Source: Mycobacterium dioxanotrophicus
GTDB taxonomy: Bacteria > Actinomycetota > Actinomycetes > Mycobacteriales > Mycobacteriaceae
Length of the DNA stretch: 64,000 nt
Assembly (NCBI RefSeq): GCF_002157835.1
Contig: NZ_CP020809.1
Span: forward strand, 5,890,001 to 5,954,000
Direction of reading: 5' to 3'
Shown in pieces: positions 18,509 through 29,632 of this stretch. The position numbers were made by a program, and so were the translations under genes. The notes under the pieces were generated by a model, which was not told where the DNA came from, made no database searches, and saw only the letters and a list, made by a program, of their open reading frames with translations. Each line of letters begins with the position of its first letter. The stretch's first letter is position 1.

Positions 18509-18554
18509 GTCGCCCCTCTGCACGCAACAAAACACCGAAACGGTGCTGTAGTTG

Positions 18555-18596
18555 CAATGTATCGCTGGTAGACGCGCAATAACCAGCGATTGATTG
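18555..18596. promoter_or_regulatory. Inverted repeat between Lrp regulator and ddaH
   Basis: CAATGTATCGCTGGT (18555-18569) and ACCAGCGATTGATTG (18582-18596) are inverted copies matching at 13 of 15 positions, with a perfect 9-base core and a 12-base spacer. The spacing suits a multimeric Lrp-type protein. It lies 28 bases before the ddaH start and 46 bases before the regulator start, so it could serve both. Confidence 0.65.
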
Positions 18597-18624
18597 CGTG
18601 ACGACTGCTTTCTATCGTCGATTC

Positions 18625-19470
18625 ATGACAACACTGCACGATGTCATGCCCACCTCTGCGCCCACACCTCGCCACGCCACCACCCGCCGCTACGCCATGA
18701 CAGAACCCCGGTATTTCGCCGTGGAGTACGCGATCAATCCGTGGATGGACACGTCGACGCCGGTCGACCCGCAGCGTGCGGTGGACCAGTGGGAGTCATT
18801 ACGACGGACATACCTCGACCTCGGTCACACCGTCGACCTCGTCGCGCCCCGCCCAGGCTTGCCCGATATGGTGTATGCCGCCAACGGTGGCATCGTCGTC
18901 GGCGACACCGCCGTGGTGGCAAGGTTCGCATACCCGCAACGCGCGCCCGAGGCCGACGCCTACGCCGACTGGATGGCCGGACGAGGCCTCACGCTCGCCC
19001 ACACTGCGCATGTCAACGAGGGCCAAGGCGATCTTCTCATCGTCGGATCAATGATGTTGGCGGGCTGGGGTTTTCGTACTGAGCGCGAGGCGCACGACGA
19101 GATCGCCGCCATCACTGGGCGGCCCGTGGTGAGCCTCGAGCTGGTCGACCCGCGCTTCTACCACCTCGATACCGCCCTGGCCGTGCTCGACGACACCACA
19201 ATCGCGTACTACCCGCCGGCGTTCACCGATGCCGGCCGGACCCGGATAGCTGAGCTGTTTCCCGACGCCATCGAGGTCGCCGACGCCGACGCCCATGTGC
19301 TGGGTCTCAATGTCGTCTCCGATGGCCGTCACGTCGTGATGCCTGCGGCGGCCACCGGCTTCGCGGCCCAACTCCATGACGCCGGATTCGAGCCGATCGG
19401 CGTCGACCTCACCGAACTGTTGAAAGGCGGCGGATCCGTCAAATGTTGCACCCTGGAACTACACCCGTGA
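18625..19470 (+). CDS. Dimethylargininase / arginine-deiminase-superfamily hydrolase
   Basis: 281 residues from ATG 18625. Amidinotransferase-fold landmarks: MVYAANGG near the start, NEGQGD (substrate acid), FYHLDT (catalytic His) and a C-terminal GGGSVKCCTLEL with the catalytic Cys at 274 or 275. Such enzymes convert methylarginine or arginine to citrulline plus amine. It is coupled to rocD by GTGA and is syntenic with Rv2323c. A GTG 9 codons earlier would overlap the operator region. Confidence 0.85.
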   Translation: MTTLHDVMPTSAPTPRHATTRRYAMTEPRYFAVEYAINPWMDTSTPVDPQRAVDQWESLRRTYLDLGHTVDLVAPRPGLPDMVYAANGGIVVGDTAVVARFAYPQRAPEADAYADWMAGRGLTLAHTAHVNEGQGDLLIVGSMMLAGWGFRTEREAHDEIAAITGRPVVSLELVDPRFYHLDTALAVLDDTTIAYYPPAFTDAGRTRIAELFPDAIEVADADAHVLGLNVVSDGRHVVMPAAATGFAAQLHDAGFEPIGVDLTELLKGGGSVKCCTLELHP

Positions 19471-20708
19471 GCATGCTGGATGGCGTGGACACCGACACAG
19501 TCTCCGTAGCCATCGCACTCGACGATCGCTACGTCGCACACAATTACGCACCACTGCCGGTGGTGGCCGCCAGCGCGGAGGGGGTCTGGATCACGGACGT
19601 GACCGGCCGCCGGTACCTGGACTTCCTGGCGGCGTATTCGGCCGTCAACTTCGGTCACCGGCATCCGGAGATCATCGCGACCGCGCACGCGCAGCTCGAC
19701 ACCCTGACGCTCGTCAGCCGCGCATTCCACGCCGATCGGCTGGCCCCGTTCTGCGCCGCGCTGGCCGGGCTGTGCGGCAAAGACATGGTGCTACCGATGA
19801 ACAGCGGCGCCGAGGCCGTCGAGAGCGGGATCAAGGTGGCCCGCAAGTGGGGCACCGACGTCAAGGGCGTGGCCCCGGGCGCTGCCAATATCGTGGTCGC
19901 CCAGAACAACTTTCACGGCCGTACTACCACGATCATCAGCTTCTCCGACGACGAGACCGCGCGCCGCGGATTCGGCCCGTACACCCCCGGGTTCCGCTCG
20001 GTGCCGTTCGGCGACGCCGACGCGCTGGCAGCCGCGGTCGATGACAACACGGTCGCGGTGCTGATCGAACCCATCCAGGGCGAGGCCGGGATCATCGTCC
20101 CGCCCGCGGACTTCCTGCCGCGGGTCCGCCGGCTGTGCACCGAGCGCAACGTGCTGATGATCGCCGACGAGATCCAGTCCGGGCTCGGTCGTACCGGCCG
20201 CACATTCGCCTGCGAGCACTGGGACGTCGTCCCCGATGTCTATCTGCTGGGCAAGGCGCTCGGCGGTGGGGTGTTGCCACTGTCGGCGGTGGTGGCCGAC
20301 CGCGACGTGCTCGGGGTGCTGCATCCTGGCGAGCACGGTTCCACCTTCGGTGGTAATCCACTGGCCGCCGCGATCGGCACCACCGTGGTGGGCATGCTGC
20401 AACGGGGCGAATACCAGTCCCGCTCAGCAGAACTCGGCGCACATCTGCACCGCCGGCTGGAGATGTTGATCGGTCACGGCGTTCGGGCGGTACGGGGCCT
20501 GGGCCTGTGGGCAGGCGTCGACATCGACCCGGAACTCGGCACCGGCAAGCAACTGTGCGTGGCACTGGCCGAACGCGGGGTGCTCGCCAAGGACACCCAC
20601 GGGTCCACGCTGCGGTTCGCCCCGCCCCTGGTGGTCACGGCTGACGAGATCGACTGGGCCATCGATCAATTCGCCGACGCCCTCACCGACGCGCGCCGCT
20701 CGCGTTAG
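19467..20708 (+). CDS. rocD: Ornithine aminotransferase
   Basis: 413 residues from the GTG overlapping the ddaH stop (ATG 19473 is an alternative). Class-III aminotransferase: MNSGAEAVESGIKVARKWG, DEIQSGLGRTG and the PLP lysine in LLGKALGGGVLPLSA. It converts ornithine plus 2-oxoglutarate to glutamate semialdehyde plus glutamate. The gene is intact here, whereas M. tuberculosis carries it split as rocD1/rocD2. With ddaH it forms an arginine-derivative catabolic unit. Confidence 0.94.
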   Translation: MSMLDGVDTDTVSVAIALDDRYVAHNYAPLPVVAASAEGVWITDVTGRRYLDFLAAYSAVNFGHRHPEIIATAHAQLDTLTLVSRAFHADRLAPFCAALAGLCGKDMVLPMNSGAEAVESGIKVARKWGTDVKGVAPGAANIVVAQNNFHGRTTTIISFSDDETARRGFGPYTPGFRSVPFGDADALAAAVDDNTVAVLIEPIQGEAGIIVPPADFLPRVRRLCTERNVLMIADEIQSGLGRTGRTFACEHWDVVPDVYLLGKALGGGVLPLSAVVADRDVLGVLHPGEHGSTFGGNPLAAAIGTTVVGMLQRGEYQSRSAELGAHLHRRLEMLIGHGVRAVRGLGLWAGVDIDPELGTGKQLCVALAERGVLAKDTHGSTLRFAPPLVVTADEIDWAIDQFADALTDARRSR

Positions 20709-20803
20709 CCGGCGAGCAGACACTGCGGTACCGCAACCACGGCGTGTCGCGTACCTGAGTGTCTGCTCGCGGGGAAAGTCGCGCGGAAAGTCAGGGAAAA
20801 GGG

Positions 20804-21673
<870 letters not shown>

Positions 21674-21738
21674 TCAGCGACCAGGCTAACAGCAAAAGTA
21701 GAACGTGTTCTAGACCCAGGCCGGTGCTCGGTCTGCGC

Positions 21739-22557
21739 TCACAACTCCGAGATGATCTGCTGCCGCTTGGCGGTGTACTCCGCGTCGGTGATGGCACCGG
21801 TGGCGCGCAATGTCTCCAATTCCTGCAACCGCTGCGCGGTCGACGGTTCAGGCGCCTGGACAGCGGGCGTCGGCACGGGTGCTGCCGCCGGGGCCTGCTG
21901 CGCGGCCGCGCGCCGCACCACATTCGTGACCTGTTGGCGCACCAGAGGATTGGACCTGATATCGACGGTGCCGTTCATCGGAACGTTGTTGGCCTTGAGG
22001 ATCCGCAGGATCTCCAGCAGCGGGCCGGCCTGCCCGGACAGGTCGTAGGTGCGGCGGTCTTCGTCCACGGTGAACTGCGCCGGCACCAGACCGCCGACCA
22101 AAGCGCTTCGCTGCCAGTCGATTTGATAGTCGCTGGTGACAGGGTCGACGAGGACGACGAGCTTGCGGCCGGTGATCAGCGGCATCCTCGTCACCGAGGC
22201 GATGACCCGGTCCTGGCTCTCAAAGGGGGCCAGACCCGGCCCTTCGATCCGAAGATTGAGCTTCACCAGTGGTTGATCGTTGATCTGGGCGCCGGTCTCG
22301 GCGATGCCGATGACCTGAGCCAGTGCCAGCACCCCCTGCTGCTCCAGGTGCTGCGACTTGGCAGCGGACTTGGCGCCGTAGTTCGTCATGGCCAACGCGA
22401 CCAGGACATCCGCCGCGGTGATCAGCAGACCAGCCCAGAACATCCACCGCACCAGGTCGCTCTCACCGATGGCGAAATACACGACGAGAAAGATCGGCCC
22501 GACCAAGCCGCCGCACAGCAGCACCCACAGCTGAGCCTTCAGATACCGCCCGACCAC
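21739..22557 (-). CDS. Membrane protein with C-terminal SHOCT domain
   Basis: 272 residues. Two membrane segments near the N-terminus (LWVLLCGGLVGPIFLVVYFA and FWAGLLITAADVLVALAM), a central soluble region of beta character, a Pro/Ala linker and a C-terminal SHOCT helix pair (RLQELETLRATGAITDAEY). It corresponds by position to Rv0686, a membrane protein of unknown function. SHOCT domains often mediate oligomerisation. Confidence 0.85.
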   Translation of the reverse strand: MVGRYLKAQLWVLLCGGLVGPIFLVVYFAIGESDLVRWMFWAGLLITAADVLVALAMTNYGAKSAAKSQHLEQQGVLALAQVIGIAETGAQINDQPLVKLNLRIEGPGLAPFESQDRVIASVTRMPLITGRKLVVLVDPVTSDYQIDWQRSALVGGLVPAQFTVDEDRRTYDLSGQAGPLLEILRILKANNVPMNGTVDIRSNPLVRQQVTNVVRRAAAQQAPAAAPVPTPAVQAPEPSTAQRLQELETLRATGAITDAEYTAKRQQIISEL

Positions 22558-22643
22558 GTGACCCTCCTCGGATCGCCGATACGGGTGTCAGATTATCGCC
22601 ATTCATCCTCGATGTCTGGGCTGCGCGCAGGAAACTTACGGCT

Positions 22644-24020
22644 GTGACAGATCAACGGGCGGCGCCGACCGCGCCGCGCGACCGCTGGATTCTCGCGGCG
22701 GTGTCCACCGCGCTGTTCTGTGTCCAGTTGGACTATTTCGCCGTCAATCTCGCGCTACCGAAGATGGCAGAGGATCTCGGAACCACAGCCACCGACCTGC
22801 AGTGGGTGATCAGCATCTACATGCTGACCCTGGGGGCATGCATGGTGCCTGCGGGCCGCATCGGTGACATCTTCGGTCGCCGACGCACTCTACTGATCGG
22901 CATCGCCATATTCGGTGTGTCGTCGGCGGTCTGCGCGATGGCCCCGTCCGCGGCGTGGGTGATCGGCTCGAGAGCGGCCCAGGGATTGGGCGCGGCGCTG
23001 ATCTTTCCCGTCTCGGTCAGTGTGCTGACCAACTCCTTTCCGGCGGATCGAGCTGCCCGCGCCATCGGATTGGCCTATGGGATAGGCGGATTGGGTAATG
23101 CCGCAGGCCCGTTGGTCGGTGGTCTGCTCACCCAGACGGTCGGATGGCGCGCGATCTTCTGGTTGCTCGTGCCTCTGGCCGTCATCTGCGCGGTGATCGG
23201 GGGCATCACCATGCCGGAGAGCTCCGACCAAACCGTGCCACGCCGGATCGATCTCACCGGGCTCGCTCTGATCACCATCGGCATCGGTCTTTTCACGCTG
23301 ACCTTCGACCGCGGCCCGAGTTGGGGCTGGCTCTCGCTGCCGACCGTGGCGGCGTTCATCATCTCGATCGTGACCATGACGGCGTTCGTCGTGACCGAGC
23401 ACCGGGTCAAATGGCCGCTGGTCGATCTCTCGCTTCTGCGGGACGAACGGTTCACCGTGCTGATCCTCACCGGCACCGTGGCCAACATCGCTTATGTGGT
23501 GGCGATTTACCTCTCGACCTTGAATCTGCAGGACGTACGCGGCCTCGATCCGTTGACCGCCGGGCTGGCATTCCTTGGCCCATCGGCGGGCGCCGCCGCA
23601 GGCGGTGTGCTCTCTGGACGGCTGGCCACCAAGTACCCACCCATGGCGGTGATGGGTACGACGGGTGCGGCCGCCGCGATTTCGCTTGCCGTGCTTGCCC
23701 TCTCACACAGCTGGCCGCTCTATCTCATCGCCTTGACGGCCTGCGGCTTCACGATGGGGCTGGTCTACGCGTTCACTACAGTGGCGACCCAGGCAGTGGT
23801 ACCGCCGGAGCGGGCCGGTGCCGCGGCGGGCGTGGCGCTGACCTCCATGGTGACGCTGGGGGGCGTCGGGATCGCCGTCACCGGCACCGTGCTGGAAATG
23901 CTCGTACACGCGGGATCGACTACCGGTGGCGGTATTTCGGCCATCCTGCTGACCATCGCGATCCTGCTGCTGCCGACCTCACTGCTGGTGCTGGGCTGGG
24001 CCAAACAGACCACCCGGTAA
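22644..24020 (+). CDS. MFS drug/metabolite exporter (DHA2-type)
   Basis: 458 residues from GTG 22644 with about 14 hydrophobic segments. The motif GRIGDIFGRRRTLL after helix 2 and the helix-5 GGLGNAAGPLVGGLL (antiporter motif) are typical of H+-coupled DHA2 exporters such as EmrB/LfrA. The substrate is unknown. Single gene; no adjacent regulator. Confidence 0.9.
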   Translation: MTDQRAAPTAPRDRWILAAVSTALFCVQLDYFAVNLALPKMAEDLGTTATDLQWVISIYMLTLGACMVPAGRIGDIFGRRRTLLIGIAIFGVSSAVCAMAPSAAWVIGSRAAQGLGAALIFPVSVSVLTNSFPADRAARAIGLAYGIGGLGNAAGPLVGGLLTQTVGWRAIFWLLVPLAVICAVIGGITMPESSDQTVPRRIDLTGLALITIGIGLFTLTFDRGPSWGWLSLPTVAAFIISIVTMTAFVVTEHRVKWPLVDLSLLRDERFTVLILTGTVANIAYVVAIYLSTLNLQDVRGLDPLTAGLAFLGPSAGAAAGGVLSGRLATKYPPMAVMGTTGAAAAISLAVLALSHSWPLYLIALTACGFTMGLVYAFTTVATQAVVPPERAGAAAGVALTSMVTLGGVGIAVTGTVLEMLVHAGSTTGGGISAILLTIAILLLPTSLLVLGWAKQTTR

Positions 24021-24074
24021 GAGAAGAACTCGAACCACGTACGGAGGCGACGAGAGCACTTTGCGCTGCCGAGC

Positions 24075-24132
24075 AATGTGGACATCACAGCGGCTTGGCC
24101 GAAAAAACCGGCAGTGCGCTGACGTCCACATT
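24075..24132. repeat. Long inverted repeat after the MFS gene
   Basis: AATGTGGACATCA (24075-24087) and TGACGTCCACATT (24120-24132) are inverted with one mismatch that is a G-U pair in RNA. The 32-base loop has a further GC-rich pairing potential. It sits between the convergent MFS and cutinase genes and may act as a bidirectional terminator, but no T-tract follows. Confidence 0.45.
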
Positions 24133-24252
24133 TCACGGGGACACGGTTAGCCGTATTTGCTGCATTTCACTCTTGAGCGTTTCGTGGACCGGCAGGTATC
24201 CGAAAGAGAACGCATACACGGACAGTTCCCAATGATCTTTGCGCAAGGTCCG

Positions 24253-25080
24253 TCACATCGGCGGTCCGACAGTGGCAATGTTGCCCACCGGCTGCGCCGC
24301 TTCCAGCAGCTGGTACAGCGGCCAGGTCCACGCGTACCCACCGGACCGCGCCCGCGCATAGCTCGTATGGATGGCCACGCCGGCTGGCGTCACCTCGTCG
24401 TCGTCGGTGATCGCATCACAGACCGGGTCGCCGACATCGCACACGCTGATGGTGCGGGAGCCGACGGACACCGGCAGTGGAGTCGTCGGCGCATGCGCCA
24501 TCAGCGGCCACTGCTGCGCCATCCCCTTTCCGGCAGCACCTCGAACAGCGGTAGCGCTTCCGAGGTTGTACGTCGGGTCGGCGGGCAAGCGGTCGCCGTC
24601 GGCGACCAGCAGAACAGCCGCCAGACTGGGATTGCCTGCCAGAGATTGCAGGTTCCGGTGGACCACCATCGCGCCCTGCGAATAGCCGGCCAGCACCACC
24701 TTGCTGGAAGGGCACTGCTGGGTGAAGGCGGTGTACTGGTTGGCCAGGGCGGCGACACCGGCGTCAACACTGCTCATGAAACCCGCCCAGCCGAGCAGAT
24801 TTCCGGTATCGGGCACCGCCACCGCCGGATAGATGACCGCCTCGGCGGTCATGGTCCGACCGTCGCGCTGCACCTGCTGAGACAGGTCCTGGAGTGACTG
24901 GTACACCACTCGACCCATGCCGCCGTACGAAGCCGGATCGTCACGTTCACCCGAGCCGGCAACACCGATCCAGTGAACGTCGGGGCATCCCGGTACGGCA
25001 TTGGCCGGGGCCGCCGTCAAGCCGATGAGCCCGATGACGCCGACGGCGCAACATACCGCCACGAACAGACGACGAATCAC
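24253..25080 (-). CDS. Secreted cutinase-family serine esterase
   Basis: 275 residues. A Sec signal peptide (MIRRLFVAVCCAVGVIGLIG, cleavage likely after ANA) is followed by CPDVHWIGVAGSGER, the nucleophile elbow GYSQGA and the acid region CDVGDPVCD. These fit the cutinase/Culp alpha-beta hydrolases of mycobacteria, which are often phospholipases or esterases at the cell surface. Position next to tuf is not functionally informative. Confidence 0.88.
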   Translation of the reverse strand: MIRRLFVAVCCAVGVIGLIGLTAAPANAVPGCPDVHWIGVAGSGERDDPASYGGMGRVVYQSLQDLSQQVQRDGRTMTAEAVIYPAVAVPDTGNLLGWAGFMSSVDAGVAALANQYTAFTQQCPSSKVVLAGYSQGAMVVHRNLQSLAGNPSLAAVLLVADGDRLPADPTYNLGSATAVRGAAGKGMAQQWPLMAHAPTTPLPVSVGSRTISVCDVGDPVCDAITDDDEVTPAGVAIHTSYARARSGGYAWTWPLYQLLEAAQPVGNIATVGPPM

Positions 25081-25191
25081 AGCGGAACCCCCTACCCGTA
25101 CACAGCAAAACTACCTGCACTATCGCCCCAGTAGTCACAGGCGTTACGCGATTGCAGCAAAGGAGCGCAAGGCCACAACAGAGCACAAATG

Positions 25192-25225
25192 AAAGCGGCG
25201 CCCACCCGAAGGTGAGCGCCGCTTT
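25192..25225 (-). terminator. Hairpin terminator downstream of tuf
   Basis: On the minus strand AAAGCGGCGCTCACC, loop TTCG, GGTGGGCGCCGCTTT forms a 15-bp stem with one G-T pair closed by a UUCG tetraloop, 16 bases after the tuf stop. It ends the rpsL-rpsG-fusA-tuf unit. Only a short T run is present, as usual in mycobacteria. Confidence 0.85.
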
Positions 25226-25241
25226 GCAGCAGTCAGATCAA

Positions 25242-26432
25242 TTACTTGTTGATCTTGGTAACCCGGCCGGCGCCGACGGTACGGCCACCCTCGCGGATCG
25301 CGAAGCGCAGGCCCTCGTCCATGGCGACGGGCTGGATCAGCTTGACGGAGATGTCGGTGTTGTCACCGGGCATAACCATCTCGGTGCCCTCCGGCAGCGT
25401 CACAACACCGGTCACGTCGGTGGTGCGGAAGTAGAACTGCGGACGGTAGTTGTTGAAGAACGGCGTGTGGCGGCCACCCTCGTCCTTGGACAGGATGTAG
25501 ACCTGGCCCTCGAAATCGGTGTGCGGGGTGGTGGTGCCGGGCTTGACCACAACCTGGCCACGCTCGACGTCCTCACGCTTGATACCACGCAGGAGCAGAC
25601 CGACGTTGTCACCGGCCTGGCCCTGGTCGAGCAGCTTGCGGAACATCTCGACACCGGTGACGGTGGTCTTGGTCGTGGTCGGGCGGATGCCGACGATCTC
25701 GACCTCTTCGTTCACGTTGACCACGCCACGCTCGACGCGACCGGTGACCACGGTGCCACGACCGGTGATGGTGAAGACGTCCTCGACGGGCATCAGGAAC
25801 GGCTTGTCGGTCTCGCGAACCGGATCCGGGATCGACTCGTCGACCGCGTCCATCAGGTCCTCAACCGACTTGACCCACTTCTCGTCGCCTTCCAGCGCCT
25901 TGAGCGCCGAGACGCGGACGACCGGGGCCTCCTCGTCGAAGTCCTGCGCAGCCAGCAGCTCGCGGACCTCCATCTCGACGAGCTCGATGAGCTCCTCGTC
26001 ATCCACCGCGTCCGACTTGTTCAGCGCGACCAGGATGTAGGGCACACCCACCTGGCGGGCCAGCAGCACGTGCTCGCGGGTCTGCGGCATCGGGCCGTCG
26101 GTGGCGGCGACCACCAGGATGGCGCCGTCCATCTGGGCCGCACCGGTGATCATGTTCTTGATGTAGTCGGCGTGACCCGGGGCGTCCACGTGGGCGTAGT
26201 GGCGCTTGTCGGTCTGGTACTCCACGTGGGAGATGTTGATGGTGATACCGCGCTGACGCTCTTCAGGCGCATTGTCGATCTGGTCGAATGCGCGCGATTC
26301 GTTCAACTCCGGGTACTTGTCGTGCAGAACCTTGGTGATTGCTGCAGTAAGCGTGGTCTTGCCGTGGTCAACGTGACCGATGGTCCCGATGTTGACGTGC
26401 GGCTTCGTCCGCTCGAACTTCGCCTTCGCCAC
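25242..26432 (-). CDS. tuf: Elongation factor Tu
   Basis: 396 residues. G1 [10 protein letters not shown]3 DAPGHADY, G4 NKSD; switch and domain II/III sequences are normal. EF-Tu delivers aminoacyl-tRNA to the ribosome. It lies 164 bases after fusA and ends at the strong hairpin at 25192-25225. The long open frame antisense to it is a GC effect. Confidence 0.99.
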   Translation of the reverse strand: MAKAKFERTKPHVNIGTIGHVDHGKTTLTAAITKVLHDKYPELNESRAFDQIDNAPEERQRGITINISHVEYQTDKRHYAHVDAPGHADYIKNMITGAAQMDGAILVVAATDGPMPQTREHVLLARQVGVPYILVALNKSDAVDDEELIELVEMEVRELLAAQDFDEEAPVVRVSALKALEGDEKWVKSVEDLMDAVDESIPDPVRETDKPFLMPVEDVFTITGRGTVVTGRVERGVVNVNEEVEIVGIRPTTTKTTVTGVEMFRKLLDQGQAGDNVGLLLRGIKREDVERGQVVVKPGTTTPHTDFEGQVYILSKDEGGRHTPFFNNYRPQFYFRTTDVTGVVTLPEGTEMVMPGDNTDISVKLIQPVAMDEGLRFAIREGGRTVGAGRVTKINK

Positions 26433-26515
26433 TGTGGTGTCCTCCTGGACTGTGTTGGTGCTTGTACTTAAGCAGTGTTGATGTGTTCAGTTGTGCGGTC
26501 TGCGAGGCTACCGGG

Positions 26516-26617
26516 TTACTGACCCGTCGCCTTCGCTCAGATCGACTGCTCGACTCCGGCTCAGATCGCGCCTCGGCCGCAAGCGGCCTTCGATGCTTAC
26601 TGACCCGTCGCCTTCGC
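26516..26617. repeat. Direct repeat duplicating the 3' end of fusA
   Basis: The 21 bases TTACTGACCCGTCGCCTTCGC occur at 26597-26617, where they are the last codons and stop of fusA (minus: AKATGQ-stop), and again at 26516-26536 in the fusA-tuf spacer, 81 bases away. Between them a GGCCGC-AA-GCGGCC hairpin (26577-26590) could weaken transcription. The second copy has no reading function. Confidence 0.85.
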
Positions 26618-28699
26618 GATGATCTCCTTCGACACGTTCGCCGGAACCTCGGCGTACGAATCGAACACCATGGAGTAGTTCGCCCGGCCCTGGGTCTTCG
26701 ACCGGAGGTCGCCGACGTAGCCGAACATCTCCGACAGCGGAACCTGCGCCTTGACGACGCGCGCACCACTGCGCTCCTCCATGGCCTGGATCTGACCACG
26801 GCGGGAGTTCAAGTCGCCGATCACGTCGCCCATGTAGTCCTCGGGCGTGGTGACCTCGACGGCCATGATGGGCTCGAGAATGACCGGCTGAGCGGCCTGC
26901 GCGGCCTTCTTCAGCACCTGCGAGCCGGCGACCTTGAATGCCATTTCCGAGGAGTCGACCTCGTGGTAGGCGCCGTCGAGCAGGGTGACCTTCACGTTCA
27001 CCAGCGGGTAGCCGGCGAGCACGCCGTACTGCATGGCGTCCTGCGCACCGGCATCCACCGAAGGGATGTACTCGCGCGGGATGCGGCCACCGGTGACCTT
27101 GTTCTCGAACTCGTAGGTGGCACCGTCCTCGCCGTGGAACGGCTCCAGGTCGATGAGCACCTTCGCGAACTGGCCCGAGCCACCCGTCTGCTTCTTGTGG
27201 GTGTACTCGACCTTCTCCACCTTGCGGCGGATGGTCTCGCGGTAGGCCACCTGCGGCTTGCCGACGTTGGCCTCGACCTTGAACTCGCGACGCATGCGGT
27301 CCACCAGGATGTCCAGGTGAAGCTCGCCCATGCCGCCGATGACGGTCTGGCCGGTCTCCTGGTCCAGGTGCACCTTGAAGGTGGGATCCTCTTCCGCGAG
27401 CTTCTGGATCGCGGTGCCCAGCTTCTCCTGGTCGCTCTTGGTCTTGGGCTCGATGGCGACCTCGATAACCGGGTCCGGGAACGTCATCGACTCCAGCACG
27501 ACCTGGTTGTTCGCGTCGCTCAGGGTGTCACCGGTGGTGGTGTCCTTGAGGCCGATCACCGCGTAGATGTGACCCGCGGCGGCCGTCTCGACCGGGTTCT
27601 CCTTGTTGGCGTGCATCTGGAACAGCTTGCCCAGACGCTCCTTCTTGCCCTTGGTGGCGTTGATGACCTGGGCGCCGGACTCGACCTTGCCCGAGTACAC
27701 GCGCACGTAGGTCAGCTTGCCGAAGAACGGGTGCACGGCGATCTTGAACGCCAGCGCAGCGAACGGCTCGTCGGTGGACGGACGACGCAGGATCTCCTCG
27801 TCCTCCTTGCCCGGGGCATGGCCACGGACCGACTCGACGTCCAGCGGCGACGGCAGGTAGTCGATGACCGCGTCGAGCATGGGCTGCACGCCCTTGTTCT
27901 TGAACGCGCTGCCGCACAGCACCGGGTACAGCTCGCTGGACACGGTCAGCTTGCGGATCGCGCCCTTGATCTCGTCGATGGTGAGCTCTTCGCCACCGAG
28001 GTACTTCTCCAGAAGCGCCTCGTCGGTCTCGGCGACCGTGTCCATCAGCTCGCTGCGGTACTCGGCGGCCCGCTCGGCCAGATCCGCGGGGATCTCGATG
28101 GTCTCGTAGCTCTCGCCGAGCTTGGTCTCGCCGCGCCACACCTTGGCGTTCATCTCGACCAGGTCGACGATGCCCTCGAAGTCGTTCTCGGCACCGATCG
28201 GCAGCTGGATCACCAGCGGCTTGGCGCCGAGGCGGTCCTTGATGGTCTGCACGGTGAAGTAGAAGTCCGCACCCAGCTTGTCCATCTTGTTGACGAAGCA
28301 GATCCGGGGCACGTCGTACTTGTCGGCCTGGCGCCACACCTGCTCGGACTGGGGCTCAACACCTTCTTTGCCGTCGAACACGGCAACAGCACCGTCGAGC
28401 ACGCGCAGGCTGCGCTCCACCTCAACGGTGAAGTCGACGTGCCCGGGGGTGTCGATGATGTTGATCTGGTTGTTGTTCCAGAAGCAGGTCACGGCTGCGG
28501 AGGTGATGGTGATACCACGCTCCTGCTCCTGCTCCATCCAGTCGGTCGTGGAGGCACCGTCGTGCGTCTCGCCGATCTTGTAGTTGACGCCGGTGTAATA
28601 GAGGATGCGCTCGGTCGTCGTCGTCTTGCCGGCGTCGATGTGCGCCATGATGCCGATGTTGCGGACCTTGTTCAGGTCAGTCAGCACGTCCTGTGCCAC
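26597..28699 (-). CDS. fusA: Elongation factor G
   Basis: 700 residues from GTG 28699. GTPase motifs [33 protein letters not shown]; five-domain length is normal. EF-G drives translocation and, with RRF, ribosome recycling. Located between rpsG and tuf in the str operon. A very long antisense frame exists through it but is a codon-bias artefact. Confidence 0.99.
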   Translation of the reverse strand: MAQDVLTDLNKVRNIGIMAHIDAGKTTTTERILYYTGVNYKIGETHDGASTTDWMEQEQERGITITSAAVTCFWNNNQINIIDTPGHVDFTVEVERSLRVLDGAVAVFDGKEGVEPQSEQVWRQADKYDVPRICFVNKMDKLGADFYFTVQTIKDRLGAKPLVIQLPIGAENDFEGIVDLVEMNAKVWRGETKLGESYETIEIPADLAERAAEYRSELMDTVAETDEALLEKYLGGEELTIDEIKGAIRKLTVSSELYPVLCGSAFKNKGVQPMLDAVIDYLPSPLDVESVRGHAPGKEDEEILRRPSTDEPFAALAFKIAVHPFFGKLTYVRVYSGKVESGAQVINATKGKKERLGKLFQMHANKENPVETAAAGHIYAVIGLKDTTTGDTLSDANNQVVLESMTFPDPVIEVAIEPKTKSDQEKLGTAIQKLAEEDPTFKVHLDQETGQTVIGGMGELHLDILVDRMRREFKVEANVGKPQVAYRETIRRKVEKVEYTHKKQTGGSGQFAKVLIDLEPFHGEDGATYEFENKVTGGRIPREYIPSVDAGAQDAMQYGVLAGYPLVNVKVTLLDGAYHEVDSSEMAFKVAGSQVLKKAAQAAQPVILEPIMAVEVTTPEDYMGDVIGDLNSRRGQIQAMEERSGARVVKAQVPLSEMFGYVGDLRSKTQGRANYSMVFDSYAEVPANVSKEIIAKATGQ

Positions 28700-28787
28700 G
28701 GAAGTCTTCCCACTCTTTCGCTTGCTTGATTAGGTGTTCGGATGCACCCTCGCGGGCGTCCGACACTGGACGCCCGGAGGGCGGACA

Positions 28788-29258
28788 TCACCAGCGGTAG
28801 TGCGCGAAAGCCCGGTTCGCTTCAGCCATCTTGTGAGTGTCCTCACGACGCTTCACCGCGGCGCCGAGGCCGTTGCTCGCATCGAGGATCTCGTTGGCGA
28901 GCCGCTCGACCATGGTCTTCTCGCGACGGGCCTTGGAGAAGCTCACCAGCCAGCGCAGGGCCAGCGTGGTGGAGCGATCGGGGCGCACCTCGACCGGGAC
29001 CTGGTAGGTGGCGCCACCGACGCGGCGGCTACGCACCTCGAGGGCGGGCTTGACGTTGTCGAGCGCACGCTTGAGGGTGACGACCGGATCGGTGCCGGTC
29101 TTGTCGCGGGCCTGCTCCAGCGCGCCGTAGACGATGCGCTCGGCCAGCGACTTCTTGCCGTCCAGCAGGACCTTGTTGACCAGCTGGGTGACCAGCTGCG
29201 ACCCGTAGACCGGATCGTTGACCAACGGACGCTTCGGCGCGGGACCCTTGCGCGGCAT
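28788..29258 (-). CDS. rpsG: 30S ribosomal protein S7
   Basis: 156 residues starting [20 protein letters not shown], with [19 protein letters not shown] and a C-terminal helix ending AHYRW. S7 nucleates assembly of the 30S head. Its start codon overlaps the rpsL stop by one base. Confidence 0.98.
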   Translation of the reverse strand: MPRKGPAPKRPLVNDPVYGSQLVTQLVNKVLLDGKKSLAERIVYGALEQARDKTGTDPVVTLKRALDNVKPALEVRSRRVGGATYQVPVEVRPDRSTTLALRWLVSFSKARREKTMVERLANEILDASNGLGAAVKRREDTHKMAEANRAFAHYRW

Positions 29259-29632
29259 CAGCTCTTCTCCTTCTTGGCGCCGTAACGGCTACGGGCCTGC
29301 TTGCGGTTCTTGACACCCTGGGTGTCCAGCGACCCGCGGATGATCTTGTAACGGACGCCGGGGAGGTCCTTCACACGACCACCGCGCACCAGCACCATCG
29401 AGTGCTCCTGCAGGTTGTGACCCTCACCCGGGATGTAAGCGGTGACCTCAACCCCGCTGGTCAGCTTCACGCGGGCAACCTTACGAAGCGCCGAGTTCGG
29501 CTTCTTCGGGGTGGTGGTGTACACGCGGGTGCACACGCCGCGGCGCTGCGGGCTGCCCTTGAGGGCCGCGGTCTTGACCTTCGCGACCTTGTCGCGGCGA
29601 CCCTTGCGGACCAGCTGGTTGATGGTTGGCAT
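29258..29632 (-). CDS. rpsL: 30S ribosomal protein S12
   Basis: 124 residues starting [12 protein letters not shown]. The decoding-centre loops [10 protein letters not shown] and [11 protein letters not shown] carry Lys43 and Lys88, the residues altered in streptomycin-resistant mutants, so the allele looks wild type. First gene of the str operon. Confidence 0.98.
   Translation of the reverse strand: MPTINQLVRKGRRDKVAKVKTAALKGSPQRRGVCTRVYTTTPKKPNSALRKVARVKLTSGVEVTAYIPGEGHNLQEHSMVLVRGGRVKDLPGVRYKIIRGSLDTQGVKNRKQARSRYGAKKEKS

Noticed and set aside
24025..24050. GGTTCGAGTTC on the minus strand, resembling a tRNA T-loop
   Set aside because: No acceptor stem, D-arm or anticodon arm can be formed around it.
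26462..28729. A 755-codon open frame antisense to fusA, and a 439-codon one antisense to tuf (25152-26471)
   Set aside because: They result from strong third-position GC bias in highly expressed genes; no family similarity and no ribosome site.
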